Shown here: piece by piece, positions 8,757 to 17,759 of the stretch
Numbering within the stretch: position 1 is the first letter of the stretch
Layout of the letters: every line of letters begins with the position of its first letter
NCBI GenBank assembly: GCA_027487795.1
Contig: JAIYCX010000031.1
Span: 62,001-126,000 of the forward strand
DNA from: Pseudomonadota bacterium
GTDB lineage: Bacteria > Bdellovibrionota_C > UBA2361 > SZUA-149 > DAOLCO01
DNA length: 64,000 nt
Reading direction: 5' to 3'
Program-made: the position numbers and the translations under genes
Notes under the pieces: generated by a model
Seen by the model: the letters and a program-made list of their open reading frames with translations, nothing else
Told to the model about the DNA's origin: nothing
The model's database searches: none

Positions 8757-9998
8757 ATGAACAATAACCTTCAAGGCAAAAAATGTTTAATTGTCACTGC
8801 TCAGTCTCATCACGTTGCAAAAACTATAAACGTTGTTAAAGAACTAGAAAGACGAGGTGTAGACGTCACATACTTAACGAGCCAAAATGGGAATAATGAG
8901 TTTACTGGAGACCTAGAGTTACCACTTATAGATAGAGGTATTCCATATTTATTTTTATATGATTTTTTAGATGAGACGCTTTGTGAAGAAATAAAAATTG
9001 TAGCAGAGGAATGCTTAGAACTTATCAATCAAACACAATCAGAGAAAGATATAGCACTAGAGGATTATTTTGCAGATCATGGTATTTCAAATTCTATATA
9101 TGAATCTGCAGAAAATTTTAAGTTATTTGAAAAAGCTATTTTTAATATAAAGCCAGACTTTTGTTTGGTATTATATGAAGGTAATTTTTGGACAAAAGTT
9201 TTCACTTACTTATGTAACAAATATAAATATCCAATTTTTTCTTTTCAAGAAGGAATGTATACTAAAGCAGAAATGTTAAGACCAGCGGTTAGTGAAACAA
9301 TAACAAAATATAGTACAAAAGTATTTTTATGGGGGGAAGTTAGTAAAGAAATGCTTTCTGTTACAGCCCCTGATCCTTCTAATTTAATCGTAGTAGGGGC
9401 ACCTCATACTGATGATTTATATAAAAGTATGATTAATTTCTCTAATGCAAATTTTAGAAGATTACTGGGCTTAAATGAAGATAAAAAAGTTATACTTTTT
9501 ATTCTCCCAGCTGTTATAAGTAATTTAAAAACAAGAATTGATAACTTTTATAAATACATTAATGAGATTGAAGCAATTGGGATAGTTAAGTTTAGGCCCG
9601 CAGGAAATCTAGACGAATTTTATAGTCTAAGAAGTAAATATAAAACCGATAATTTTCATTTATTTTATACAGAAGATATTTATGACCTAATATTGGGCTC
9701 AGATCTTATTATCTCAGGTAATACGACAGCAGGTTTAGAAGCAATAATATTAAAAAAACCTATTTTATATTTAGTCGACAAAACACAAGAAGACCTAGTA
9801 GAATTCAGAGAAATTGCTTTAGATACTGTTGACTTTGAGAAATATAGTAATAGAGAACTAGATGCTCTAAAAATAGCCTTAAATCCTAGTAGCAAAAATA
9901 TAGAAAAGATTAAAGAATACATAGAACAGACAATTTTTAAATATGATGGAAAAGCTAGCGAAAGAGTAGTGAATGAAATTAGTCAGTTTATAGACTAA
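8757..9998 (+). CDS. Putative GT-B-fold glycosyl/glycerophosphotransferase
   Basis: The 413 residues begin with KKCLIVTAQSHHVAKTINVV, a Rossmann-like strand-helix often seen at the start of GT-B enzymes. Near the C terminus DLIISGNTTAGLEAIILKKP matches the S-G-x-T-x-x-x-E-A nucleotide-binding block of capsule polysaccharide and CDP-glycerol-type transferases and 2-epimerases. FSFQEGMYTKAE in the middle resembles the acceptor/linker part of such proteins. No membrane segment is visible. Donor and acceptor are unknown. It forms a two-gene unit with the preceding unknown protein. Confidence 0.6.
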   Translation: MNNNLQGKKCLIVTAQSHHVAKTINVVKELERRGVDVTYLTSQNGNNEFTGDLELPLIDRGIPYLFLYDFLDETLCEEIKIVAEECLELINQTQSEKDIALEDYFADHGISNSIYESAENFKLFEKAIFNIKPDFCLVLYEGNFWTKVFTYLCNKYKYPIFSFQEGMYTKAEMLRPAVSETITKYSTKVFLWGEVSKEMLSVTAPDPSNLIVVGAPHTDDLYKSMINFSNANFRRLLGLNEDKKVILFILPAVISNLKTRIDNFYKYINEIEAIGIVKFRPAGNLDEFYSLRSKYKTDNFHLFYTEDIYDLILGSDLIISGNTTAGLEAIILKKPILYLVDKTQEDLVEFREIALDTVDFEKYSNRELDALKIALNPSSKNIEKIKEYIEQTIFKYDGKASERVVNEISQFID

Positions 9999-10090
9999 AT
10001 TAAGCTTTTAGAATCTTCACTTAAACATAAATCATCATAGATTAAGTATTACCTACGATATAAAAATAGTACCTCATAGATTAATAGCAA

Positions 10091-10924
10091 ATGAATATTT
10101 TCTTAATTGGATTTCAATGGATTTTTAGATATGTGGCCGACAAAAGTTTAGCCGATACACTAAGGCCTTTTCTAATACAATTTTTGGGACAAGTAACAAC
10201 ACTTCTGAGTCCTCAATTTTGGTTTGAGCTGATGAAAGTTGATTTCATTCGATTTCTAGTTACAGGTATTAGACTTCACTATTTCACAAATCTTGAAGGA
10301 GGAATTCGTTTTCACGAATCAGAAGACCAAAGTATCGCCAATAATGCTGTAAAATGGAATCTTAAAGCGCTTCAAGAATTTACTTGCTTACATGATAGGA
10401 TTAAAACTCTATTTTATGCATTTATGTCTGTGCAATCTATAAGCAAAGAAAGTCGTATTTTAGTTGTTGGACCAAGAGTTGAGGATGATTTACTTTTGCT
10501 GAAAGCATATGGCTATCATAATTTTAGAGGTCTTGATCTTATGTCTTACAGCCCTTGGGTTGATGTAGGAGATATGCACAAGATGCCTTATGAAGATAAC
10601 TCGTTTGATGCAGTTCTACTACCTTGGGTATTAGTTTATAGCAAGACTCCAGATATTGCAGCTAAAGAAGCAATTAGGGTTTGTAAAAAAAATGGTATTG
10701 TAGGAATAGGAGCAGAACACTATCCAAATTTCAATCTTGAAGAACATCTAGAAAAAGGTAAAAATTCGGAGTATTTCGTAGATGGAAAGGTAATAAATAC
10801 AGCGGAAGAACATTTATCTCTCTTTGGAAACAGCATTGGTAAGATTTTCTTCTTACACGATATGGGAGAGTTCATAAAAGATAGAATGTCTAATACTGCA
10901 GTACTTTTTTCAGTAAATAAATAA
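10091..10924 (+). CDS. SAM-dependent methyltransferase (type 11-like)
   Basis: The C-terminal half of this 277-residue protein is a class I methyltransferase: ILVVGPRVEDDLLLL (a variant of motif I), GLDLMSYSPW, then GDMHKMPYEDNSFDAVLLPW, the diagnostic post-motif of Methyltransf_11. The N-terminal ~100 residues are hydrophobic and aromatic without a clear transmembrane helix, and may be an acceptor-binding part. It precedes the dioxygenase gene by 27 bases, so both probably tailor the same glycan or a lipid-linked intermediate. The methyl acceptor is unknown. Confidence 0.7.
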   Translation: MNIFLIGFQWIFRYVADKSLADTLRPFLIQFLGQVTTLLSPQFWFELMKVDFIRFLVTGIRLHYFTNLEGGIRFHESEDQSIANNAVKWNLKALQEFTCLHDRIKTLFYAFMSVQSISKESRILVVGPRVEDDLLLLKAYGYHNFRGLDLMSYSPWVDVGDMHKMPYEDNSFDAVLLPWVLVYSKTPDIAAKEAIRVCKKNGIVGIGAEHYPNFNLEEHLEKGKNSEYFVDGKVINTAEEHLSLFGNSIGKIFFLHDMGEFIKDRMSNTAVLFSVNK

Positions 10925-10937
10925 ACTAGTATTTAAA

Positions 10938-10947
10938 AATAAGGAGC
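10938..10947 (+). promoter_or_regulatory. Strong Shine-Dalgarno before the dioxygenase gene
   Basis: AAGGAG lies just upstream of the ATG at 10952 with normal spacing. It is one of the few near-consensus ribosome sites in the window and supports the chosen start. Confidence 0.6.
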
Positions 10948-10951
10948 AAAC

Positions 10952-12130
10952 ATGAGCTTAGCAGCGCAAGCAATAAAAGAGAGATTAGAAGGATGGATTT
11001 CTTCCTGGATTAGCGCAGGAATGCCAGAGCAATCAATTATTCAATTAAATAATGCTCTTAATTTATTCCTAACAGGCTATGATAATTATGAGAAAACTGG
11101 AGAGACTCCAAGAGATGCTTATGTGCTAATGAGACAGCTTTTTTGTCTTTCTAATGGATTCTTTAATGATCTTTGTGCAGATGGTATTTCTAGTGCCAAT
11201 AGACCTTACATAGTTGAAAATCCAGATGGCGTTCTAGGAAAACTATCCGATGTATCTATTGAAAATATTATAAGTTCTATTTCTAGAGATGGCTTTTACG
11301 TATTTCAAGAAAAGCTACCAGAAAACATTGTTAATACCCTAGTGGCTCACGCAGAGTCAACTAACTACTCCATGGAAATGTCTAATGGACATTATGATGA
11401 TGTTAAATACGATAGAAATAATCCTGTTGGAAATAGATATATTCAAAAAACTAAAGATACGATATCTCATCCAGTAATTCAGAAGTTAATCTCTGATTCA
11501 AGTATCTTAGCTATTGCTAATAGTTATCTAAATACTAAAAGTATCATGGATAGTGCGCAAATCTGGTGGCTAACAGATTTTTCTAAATCAAAAGAAGCTT
11601 TAGATAAGTCTGCATTAATGTATCATTTTGATATGGATAGAATTAAATTTTTAAAATTTTTCTTTTATCTAACAGATGTAACTTCAGAAACAGCACCACA
11701 TTGTTATGTGAAAGGAAGCTGCGCAAGAAAACCAACACAAAGTCTAAGAGATGGCAGATTTTCAGATGAAGAAATATCCTCTCTTTTTCCTAGAGAAGAC
11801 ATAAGAGAGATATGCGGAAAAAAAGGAACTATTATTGCTGTAGATACTAGAGGTTTCCATAAAGGTAAAGCAGTTGAAAAAGGAGAAAGACTGATATTTC
11901 AGTTAGAGTTTACAAATAGTTTATTTGGAGCCCCGTTAGAGATATTCGAACTAGAAAATGCTCCAGTAAAAGAATTAAGTGATGCGATGAGAAAATATCC
12001 AGGAACCTATAAGCTCGTACAAACTCCAAAGATAGAGCAAATACAAATAGAACATAATATTAACGTAAATAATTTCGCAGAAGACTGGAAAGCTAGAAAT
12101 AGTATGTTTCTAAATCCAAAAAGCTACTAA
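10952..12130 (+). CDS. Phytanoyl-CoA dioxygenase (PhyH)-like Fe(II)/2-oxoglutarate oxygenase
   Basis: The 392-residue protein has the double-stranded beta-helix oxygenase residues in order: His225 and Asp227 in YHFDMDR, His303 in GFHKG, and Arg313 (GERLIFQLEF) to bind 2-oxoglutarate. These are the PhyH metal triad and co-substrate residue. PhyH-type enzymes hydroxylate lipids, amino acids or glycan intermediates. In this locus it probably modifies a sugar or polysaccharide building block, but that is inferred. It sits 27 bases after the methyltransferase and converges on a GT2 gene with a 10-base gap. Confidence 0.75.
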   Translation: MSLAAQAIKERLEGWISSWISAGMPEQSIIQLNNALNLFLTGYDNYEKTGETPRDAYVLMRQLFCLSNGFFNDLCADGISSANRPYIVENPDGVLGKLSDVSIENIISSISRDGFYVFQEKLPENIVNTLVAHAESTNYSMEMSNGHYDDVKYDRNNPVGNRYIQKTKDTISHPVIQKLISDSSILAIANSYLNTKSIMDSAQIWWLTDFSKSKEALDKSALMYHFDMDRIKFLKFFFYLTDVTSETAPHCYVKGSCARKPTQSLRDGRFSDEEISSLFPREDIREICGKKGTIIAVDTRGFHKGKAVEKGERLIFQLEFTNSLFGAPLEIFELENAPVKELSDAMRKYPGTYKLVQTPKIEQIQIEHNINVNNFAEDWKARNSMFLNPKSY

Positions 12131-12140
12131 AATTTTCCTA

Positions 12141-12878
12141 CTAAATACTTTGGGCTAAATAATCCTTAGCCCATTTATTTGTATCTTCATCGTAAAGCAT
12201 TGGATGATTGGTCACAATGTTTGCCTGAAGGTATAAATCTTTATCAGTTGTAGACTCAAAAACTCCATCTTTACTGGTTCTGTAAAAGAAAAGTGGCTCA
12301 GGTATTTTATGGGCAACTAAATATAGTTCTGCGAAACTTATCCACAAATCCCAATCCTCATAGCCCCTAACGTTAGTTTTATATCCCCCTACTCTACTCC
12401 AGGCTTCTTTCTTATATATAGTACAACAAAATAATTGATTATTTAGTGCAATCTTAACTAAATCGAATTCCCCTGAAGGCCTAAACCAAGTCTTAACTTC
12501 GTCAAAAAATATAGCATCTGTATATACTAAAGATATTTCAGGATTAACATCAATAGCAATAGAAGCTTTTTCTAGCATTGTACTGTCTATTAAATCATCT
12601 GCATCCAAGCATAAAATGAATTCACCAGTTGCTACTTTTATTCCATTATTTCTAGAAATAGCTGGCTGACCAGAGTTTGGCTGATCAATAATAAGAATAT
12701 TTATCGATGTATTTTCAGACTTAATCTCCTCAGCAATTCTTAAACTAGAATCAGTACTACCATCATTGACAATAATTATTTCAAAATTTTTATATGTCTG
12801 AGCAATCACGCTACCCACAGATTGTCTTAGGTACTTACCGTAATTAAAACAAGTAATAATTACCGAGAATTTAGTCAT
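12141..12878 (-). CDS. Glycosyltransferase family 2
   Basis: The 245 residues form a GT-A catalytic domain. FSVIITCFNYGKYL and IVNDGSTDSS are the donor-binding elements, ARNNGIKVA-type spacing is present as SRNNGIKVATGEFI, and LDADD is the metal-binding DxD region. A later GYEDWDLW segment (ED-W motif) supplies the likely catalytic base. There is no membrane anchor. It probably adds one sugar to the surface glycan. It is 17 bases downstream of the FkbM methyltransferase gene, with which it forms a two-gene operon. Confidence 0.85.
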   Translation of the reverse strand: MTKFSVIITCFNYGKYLRQSVGSVIAQTYKNFEIIIVNDGSTDSSLRIAEEIKSENTSINILIIDQPNSGQPAISRNNGIKVATGEFILCLDADDLIDSTMLEKASIAIDVNPEISLVYTDAIFFDEVKTWFRPSGEFDLVKIALNNQLFCCTIYKKEAWSRVGGYKTNVRGYEDWDLWISFAELYLVAHKIPEPLFFYRTSKDGVFESTTDKDLYLQANIVTNHPMLYDEDTNKWAKDYLAQSI

Positions 12879-12895
12879 AACTGATAATATAATTC

Positions 12896-13612
12896 TTATT
12901 TATTATTGTTTATAGGGAGAAATAAGGCATCGGCCCACCATAACCACTCATCATGAGCTCTATGTGGATACAACCATGCTAATCTAAAACCTTTCTCTCC
13001 CATTTTATTGATAATATCTCCTACTTTATCTTGCCCTTTGTAAAATGTAGCAAAATTAATCTCCACAAGAACGGAATCTATAAAATTAGGATCTAGGTAA
13101 TTACCAGAGGAAAGTAAAACTCCAAGATCATGACCTTGAGCATCACACTTTAGTAAATTTATTTTATTTATCCCTTCCTCTTCTATAAATTCGTCCAAGC
13201 GTTTAGTTTTGACTATTTCTTTTCTTGAAGGAGTTAACCATTGAGAAGGTTGACCAGATAATGGTTCTAGTAAACTAGATCCAACATCACTTTCCATAAT
13301 AAAAAAATCAGCCGTTCCAGACTTTTCACTAACTGCGTATGGGAAAGTTCTTACTTGTTTATATTTTTCATTAATCTTAGTTAGTTCATTATAAGCCTCA
13401 GATACTGGTTCAAAACAATAAAGTTTTATATCAGGTAATTCCTGAAGAATTTGATTAGCAAACTGCCCCCTATTCGCCCCAACGTCAAAAACTACTCCAC
13501 TAGGCTTAATTATTCTTGATAAGTCTCTTTTTAATGCTTTTTCGGAAGTTTCGTGGTCCGCGATCTCTAAATCAGCTCGGTAAAAACTATGAGGTTTTTT
13601 AACAGCATCCAT
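12896..13612 (-). CDS. FkbM-family SAM methyltransferase
   Basis: The protein (238 residues) has VVFDVGANRGQFANQI (motif I, SAM binding), LYCFEPVSEAYNEL, the phase-defining VKTKRLDEF and LLKCDAQGHDL, the order found in FkbM methyltransferases. These O-methylate sugars and polyketides; many occur in O-antigen and capsule loci and cap a chain. It leads a two-gene minus-strand unit with the GT2 gene. Its upstream side is the 182-base divergent region with a long inverted repeat. Confidence 0.85.
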   Translation of the reverse strand: MDAVKKPHSFYRADLEIADHETSEKALKRDLSRIIKPSGVVFDVGANRGQFANQILQELPDIKLYCFEPVSEAYNELTKINEKYKQVRTFPYAVSEKSGTADFFIMESDVGSSLLEPLSGQPSQWLTPSRKEIVKTKRLDEFIEEEGINKINLLKCDAQGHDLGVLLSSGNYLDPNFIDSVLVEINFATFYKGQDKVGDIINKMGEKGFRLAWLYPHRAHDEWLWWADALFLPINNNK

Positions 13613-13685
13613 ATTGTCCTTATTCGTTTAAATTCTCTTAAATCTTAATACAATTAAGCATAAAATCTCAAAATTAAAATAATCT

Positions 13686-13731
13686 TTTAATTTATGATGC
13701 TAAATTAGCCGTTCATTCATCATAAATTAAA
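13686..13731. promoter_or_regulatory. 14-base perfect inverted repeat between divergent glycan genes
   Basis: Arms 13686-13699 and 13718-13731 are perfect reverse complements over 14 bases with an 18-base spacer. The element lies between the FkbM gene (minus, start 13612) and the GT4 gene (plus, start 13795). There is no T-run on the plus side and only a broken one on the minus side, so a terminator is less likely than an operator or a small insertion remnant. Confidence 0.45.
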
Positions 13732-13794
13732 CTAAATACGTTAGTTATTTATAAGAGACAATTTATAATTATATGAAAAATAATTAGCTTCGAT

Positions 13795-15027
13795 ATGGAC
13801 GAAAAAAATAACTCTTATAAAAGATCTTTAAATAGGTCTACAGATCTTAGAATACTAGTCCAAGCTAGAGAAAATTTATTTATAAACCATGGTGGTGATA
13901 CAGTTGCATTAGAAAGCAGTAATGAAGCTTTACGCAACCTAGGTGTGGAAGTAGTTCTTGATATACAAGGAAAAGAAAATCCTAAAAACTTTGATCTAGT
14001 TCATATTTACAATTTCTCCACACCACAAGCAATTGAACAATTTGCCATAAATGCAGTAGAAAAAGATGTGCCATTTGTTGTCACAACTCTATATGAGGAT
14101 AGAATTAATTTTTTTACTCATATGCATATCTACGCCTCCTTAATTCTGCATATTGAATCTAGTAGAGAAAAAATTAGCTGGGAACAATATAAGCAATATG
14201 CCTTAAATACACTGAACGATACTAAAAACATAGTTAATATTGATAATCAAATAGCAGCAACGTATGCTAAAGTATTAATTTCTTCTGGAATAAAAGAAAG
14301 CTACCTACTGCGTAGAGACTTTCCAAACAGTAAAAATATAGAAAGTTGTTTTTTTGGTTCTAGTAGACTTCCTAAGGTAAGTAAAAAGCTCTTTGAAGAA
14401 AAATATAATATCAAAGATTATATTTTATCTGTAGGAAGAATAGAAGTAAGAAAAAATCAAGGAATGTTACTATATGCTTTAAAGGATGAAGATATACCCA
14501 TAGTTCTAGTAGCTGGAAAAATGACATATAATCCAGATTATGAAGAATGTATTTCTAGATTTAAAAGAAAAGGAAGGACTATTGTAGTCAAAAATCTAAG
14601 TCCAGAAATGCTCGCAAGTGCTTATGCGGGAGCAAAAGTTCATGCTTTACCCAGTTGGTATGAACTACCAGGACTCGTATCATTAGAAGCAGCAATAAAC
14701 GGAGCAAATGTAGTTGCTAGTAACTACGGAACAATAGATTCTTATCTATCAAATACAATAAACTACTGTGAGCCTGACTGTATTTATTCTATAAAAAACG
14801 CTGTATTAAATGCTTATAACTCAAAGCCAAATGCGTCATTACAAGAACTAGCTGCAAGTTTTACTTGGGAGAGTACAGCAAGAAGACTAATTAGTATTTA
14901 TGAATATGCTTTAAAAAAAAATGAAGTTCCTTCTTCAAATAAATCCATTAAAATAGAAGTTAATAACTCAAGCTCTAAGATTATTAGAGAATTAAATCTA
15001 AAGAATAATGAATTACTCACAACATGA
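13795..15027 (+). CDS. Glycosyltransferase, GT4-like (GT-B fold)
   Basis: This 410-residue protein has the GT-B start RILVQARENLFINHGGDTVA, a linker strand ILSVGRIEVRKNQGMLLYAL (start of the donor domain) and the E-x7-E-like segment YELPGLVSLEAAINGANVV used by GT4 retaining enzymes. No transmembrane segment is seen. The C-terminal ~30 residues are Asn/Ser-rich and look like a flexible tail. The gene overlaps the next glycosyltransferase by 20 bases, so the two are translated together and probably add consecutive residues. Confidence 0.8.
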   Translation: MDEKNNSYKRSLNRSTDLRILVQARENLFINHGGDTVALESSNEALRNLGVEVVLDIQGKENPKNFDLVHIYNFSTPQAIEQFAINAVEKDVPFVVTTLYEDRINFFTHMHIYASLILHIESSREKISWEQYKQYALNTLNDTKNIVNIDNQIAATYAKVLISSGIKESYLLRRDFPNSKNIESCFFGSSRLPKVSKKLFEEKYNIKDYILSVGRIEVRKNQGMLLYALKDEDIPIVLVAGKMTYNPDYEECISRFKRKGRTIVVKNLSPEMLASAYAGAKVHALPSWYELPGLVSLEAAINGANVVASNYGTIDSYLSNTINYCEPDCIYSIKNAVLNAYNSKPNASLQELAASFTWESTARRLISIYEYALKKNEVPSSNKSIKIEVNNSSSKIIRELNLKNNELLTT

Positions 15028-16648
15028 CATTATTAAATTAACTATTGATTCTATCTCTAAAATAAATCAATTAGCAGATAACAAATTAATAGAACTAGAA
15101 AAAGAGTTTTCAAATATACTAAGTTGTGACTTTAGTAGCGCACACGATAATATAAATGATGTATTAAGAATACTAATCAAATACTTTGGCATAAATAAAG
15201 AACTAAATGTATTTCTAATTGGAAGTTCATGTTCTAAGTTAAAAAAATATTTTGATGTCCTTACTATAACCTGCAAAGTAATCTCTATAGATGAATATAT
15301 AAAATTTAACTTTGACTTATCAAATCAAAATTACTTAGTTTTTCATGATTACAAAAAAATAGGTCTAGAGGAAGTCGAAAAAATTAATAATATTTCTCAA
15401 AAAAATAATATTCCAACAATCGAATACTTCATAAATAAAGATATGGTAGATTTAGTTATTGGAACGGAAGCAGACCATCTCCCATGCTACTCAAGTGATT
15501 TTTCCATCTTTGAAATATTTCCTCCAGCGATTTCAAAATTTTTTGGTACTGGAATAATTTTAAATTCTAAAAAACATAATATAAAAAAAGAGTTTTTAAA
15601 TCTTTCAAAACTAAGTACATTTAAAGCTTCTCTAACTCTTCAGATATTCGAGGATCTACAAAATAAAAAAATTAGCAATAAGCCTAAAGCGAGATTATTA
15701 GTGTTATACAACGAAGAGAACTTAAGTTGGTGGTGTAAATCTAATAATTTAAAAAAATATTTAAGCCTAGATATATTAATAGAAGTAAAAAAAATAGGTA
15801 CGGCTTTTAATGAGGCTGATTATGATTTTATAATAACCGAAGATACTTACTCATTGAGCTTATTAAATGAATTACCAAGAAATAAATTAGTCATAGCAAA
15901 CGAGAGTCCGAAACTTAACGAAGAAACAATTAATACATTAATAAATAATCATGTACTTGCAGCATTTACATTTAATTATAACGCTTATTTATCAGCAAAA
16001 GATAAAATAAAATTGTATTACTGCGAGAATTTAGTAGATACAGATTTATTTTATCCTTCCGAGGAATTGCCAGACGTATTTAAGGCCTGTTGGGTTGGAA
16101 ATTCTAGATCTAACGCAGATAAAGGATTAGGAATAATAGAACTAGCTTGTAAAAAAGCAGGTATCGAACTTTTAAAGCTTGATACTGCTTCATTTACTAA
16201 GCTTACAGACATGAGCTCCCCTGAATGGCTCAGAGATAATATTTATCATAAAGCAAGTGTTTTTATCAGCGCCTCCGAACTAGAAGATTCGGAAAATTAT
16301 ATTCTAGAGAGTCTAGCTTGCGGATTACCTGTAATCTCCACAAGAAGTGAAAATATGTCCCAAATTTTAAAAGATAATATTAATGGCTTTTTAATAGACA
16401 GAGACGCTGAGTCCATCTGTAATGCGATAAATAAATTAAAATTATTAGATTTAAATAAATTTAAAATTAATGCTAGATTATCAGTTGACGAAATAAGATC
16501 CTGGAATCACAATTCGCAGAACTACAAAGATATGATTTATAATTTAATAAATCAAAGAGATCTTTCTGAAGAAGATTTAAATAGTTCCAAAACAGCAATC
16601 TCGTGCTTAGATGAATTTATAAATAAACTACCCGAGCTAAATATCTAG
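15008..16648 (+). CDS. Large GT4-like glycosyltransferase
   Basis: The 546-residue protein is recognised from its C-terminal third: VFISASELEDSENYILESLACGLPVIST carries the E-x7-E donor-binding signature, followed by NINGFLIDRDAESI. The first ~240 residues have no motif I recognise and may be an extra acceptor or partner domain. Its ATG lies inside the end of the preceding gene, in another frame. It converges on the M42 peptidase gene with a 10-base gap and ends the glycan locus. Confidence 0.7.
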   Translation: MNYSQHDIIKLTIDSISKINQLADNKLIELEKEFSNILSCDFSSAHDNINDVLRILIKYFGINKELNVFLIGSSCSKLKKYFDVLTITCKVISIDEYIKFNFDLSNQNYLVFHDYKKIGLEEVEKINNISQKNNIPTIEYFINKDMVDLVIGTEADHLPCYSSDFSIFEIFPPAISKFFGTGIILNSKKHNIKKEFLNLSKLSTFKASLTLQIFEDLQNKKISNKPKARLLVLYNEENLSWWCKSNNLKKYLSLDILIEVKKIGTAFNEADYDFIITEDTYSLSLLNELPRNKLVIANESPKLNEETINTLINNHVLAAFTFNYNAYLSAKDKIKLYYCENLVDTDLFYPSEELPDVFKACWVGNSRSNADKGLGIIELACKKAGIELLKLDTASFTKLTDMSSPEWLRDNIYHKASVFISASELEDSENYILESLACGLPVISTRSENMSQILKDNINGFLIDRDAESICNAINKLKLLDLNKFKINARLSVDEIRSWNHNSQNYKDMIYNLINQRDLSEEDLNSSKTAISCLDEFINKLPELNI

Positions 16649-16658
16649 TATGCTGATA

Positions 16659-17741
16659 TTATCTAGGTATAAAATCCATTCTTGAGCTAATAGCCATTAT
16701 AGTTTCAGCTAATAATTTAGCAGTATTTTCTAAATCTATTATACTAACAACCTCTACTGGAGTATGCATATACCTATTAGGAATTGAAATTAAGCTAGCT
16801 GCTACCCCTGCTCTATTAACTTGAATAGCATTTGCATCAGTACCTGTAGCACCTGGAGCCGCTATTAACTGTATAGGTAATTTTTTCTTTTTTGCAGTAT
16901 CTCTTACTAATCGCTCTAACACAGGATTGATATTAGGACCTCTTGCGACTACTGATCCTGCACCCATTTTAACTAAACCTATTTTTTTTGCTTCTGCTCC
17001 TGGATTATCTGAAGCATGCGTAACATCAACAGCAATACCAACATGAGGATCAATTCCAAAAGAGGATGTCTTTGCACCTCTTAGTCCAATTTCTTCTTGC
17101 ACAGTACTCACGGCATATAAAGCAACAGGAAATTTCTTTTTAGCAGCACCTTTGATTTTGCTAGAAACTATTCTTAAAGCCTCCATCACCACGAAAGCTC
17201 CGACCTTGTCATCACATCCAGGACTAGCAATTAATCCATTTTTTAAATCAGTTACGCCTAATTTAAAAGTAATAGGATCACCTACTGAAATTAACTTTTT
17301 TGCCTCTTCTCCATTCTTCGCCCCAATATCAATCCAAACTTTAGAAAATTCTATTGGTTTACCTCTCTCAGCAGCACTTGTTAAATGAACTGGCTTAAAT
17401 CCTATTAGTCCATCTATATCACCAGAATCGGTATGGATTGTAACATATGTACCAGGAAGAACGGCAGAGTCGATTCCACCTATTTGATTTACATAGACGA
17501 AACCTGAATCATCAATATGAGTTACCATTAATCCAATCTGATCACAGTGACCAGCCAACATTACTCTAATTTTCCCAGCCGGATTAAATGAAGCAGATAA
17601 ATTTCCATGCACATCAAGAGTTATATCATCTGCAAAACGACTCATTCTCTTTTTTATAACTTTTTGTATTTTTTGTTCAAAGCCCGAAGGAGAAGGTGTC
17701 TCTAAAAGAGTGTATAAAAAATCTAGTGAATCTTTTTGCAT
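16659..17741 (-). CDS. M42-family metallo-aminopeptidase (tetrahedral aminopeptidase type)
   Basis: The 360 residues show the M42 order: LAGHCDQIGLMVTHID (first metal His-x-Asp), LIASPGCDDKVGAF (bridging Asp), TVQEEIGLRGA (catalytic Glu-Glu), IAVDVTHASD (metal Asp) and a C-terminal RYMHTPVEVV (last metal His). These cytosolic enzymes form dodecameric shells and trim short peptides using two zinc or cobalt ions. It is the last gene of a minus-strand run rsmD-coaD-unknown-M42. Substrate specificity cannot be told. Confidence 0.88.
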   Translation of the reverse strand: MQKDSLDFLYTLLETPSPSGFEQKIQKVIKKRMSRFADDITLDVHGNLSASFNPAGKIRVMLAGHCDQIGLMVTHIDDSGFVYVNQIGGIDSAVLPGTYVTIHTDSGDIDGLIGFKPVHLTSAAERGKPIEFSKVWIDIGAKNGEEAKKLISVGDPITFKLGVTDLKNGLIASPGCDDKVGAFVVMEALRIVSSKIKGAAKKKFPVALYAVSTVQEEIGLRGAKTSSFGIDPHVGIAVDVTHASDNPGAEAKKIGLVKMGAGSVVARGPNINPVLERLVRDTAKKKKLPIQLIAAPGATGTDANAIQVNRAGVAASLISIPNRYMHTPVEVVSIIDLENTAKLLAETIMAISSRMDFIPR

Positions 17742-17759
17742 ATAGTTTCCGCTACTTAA

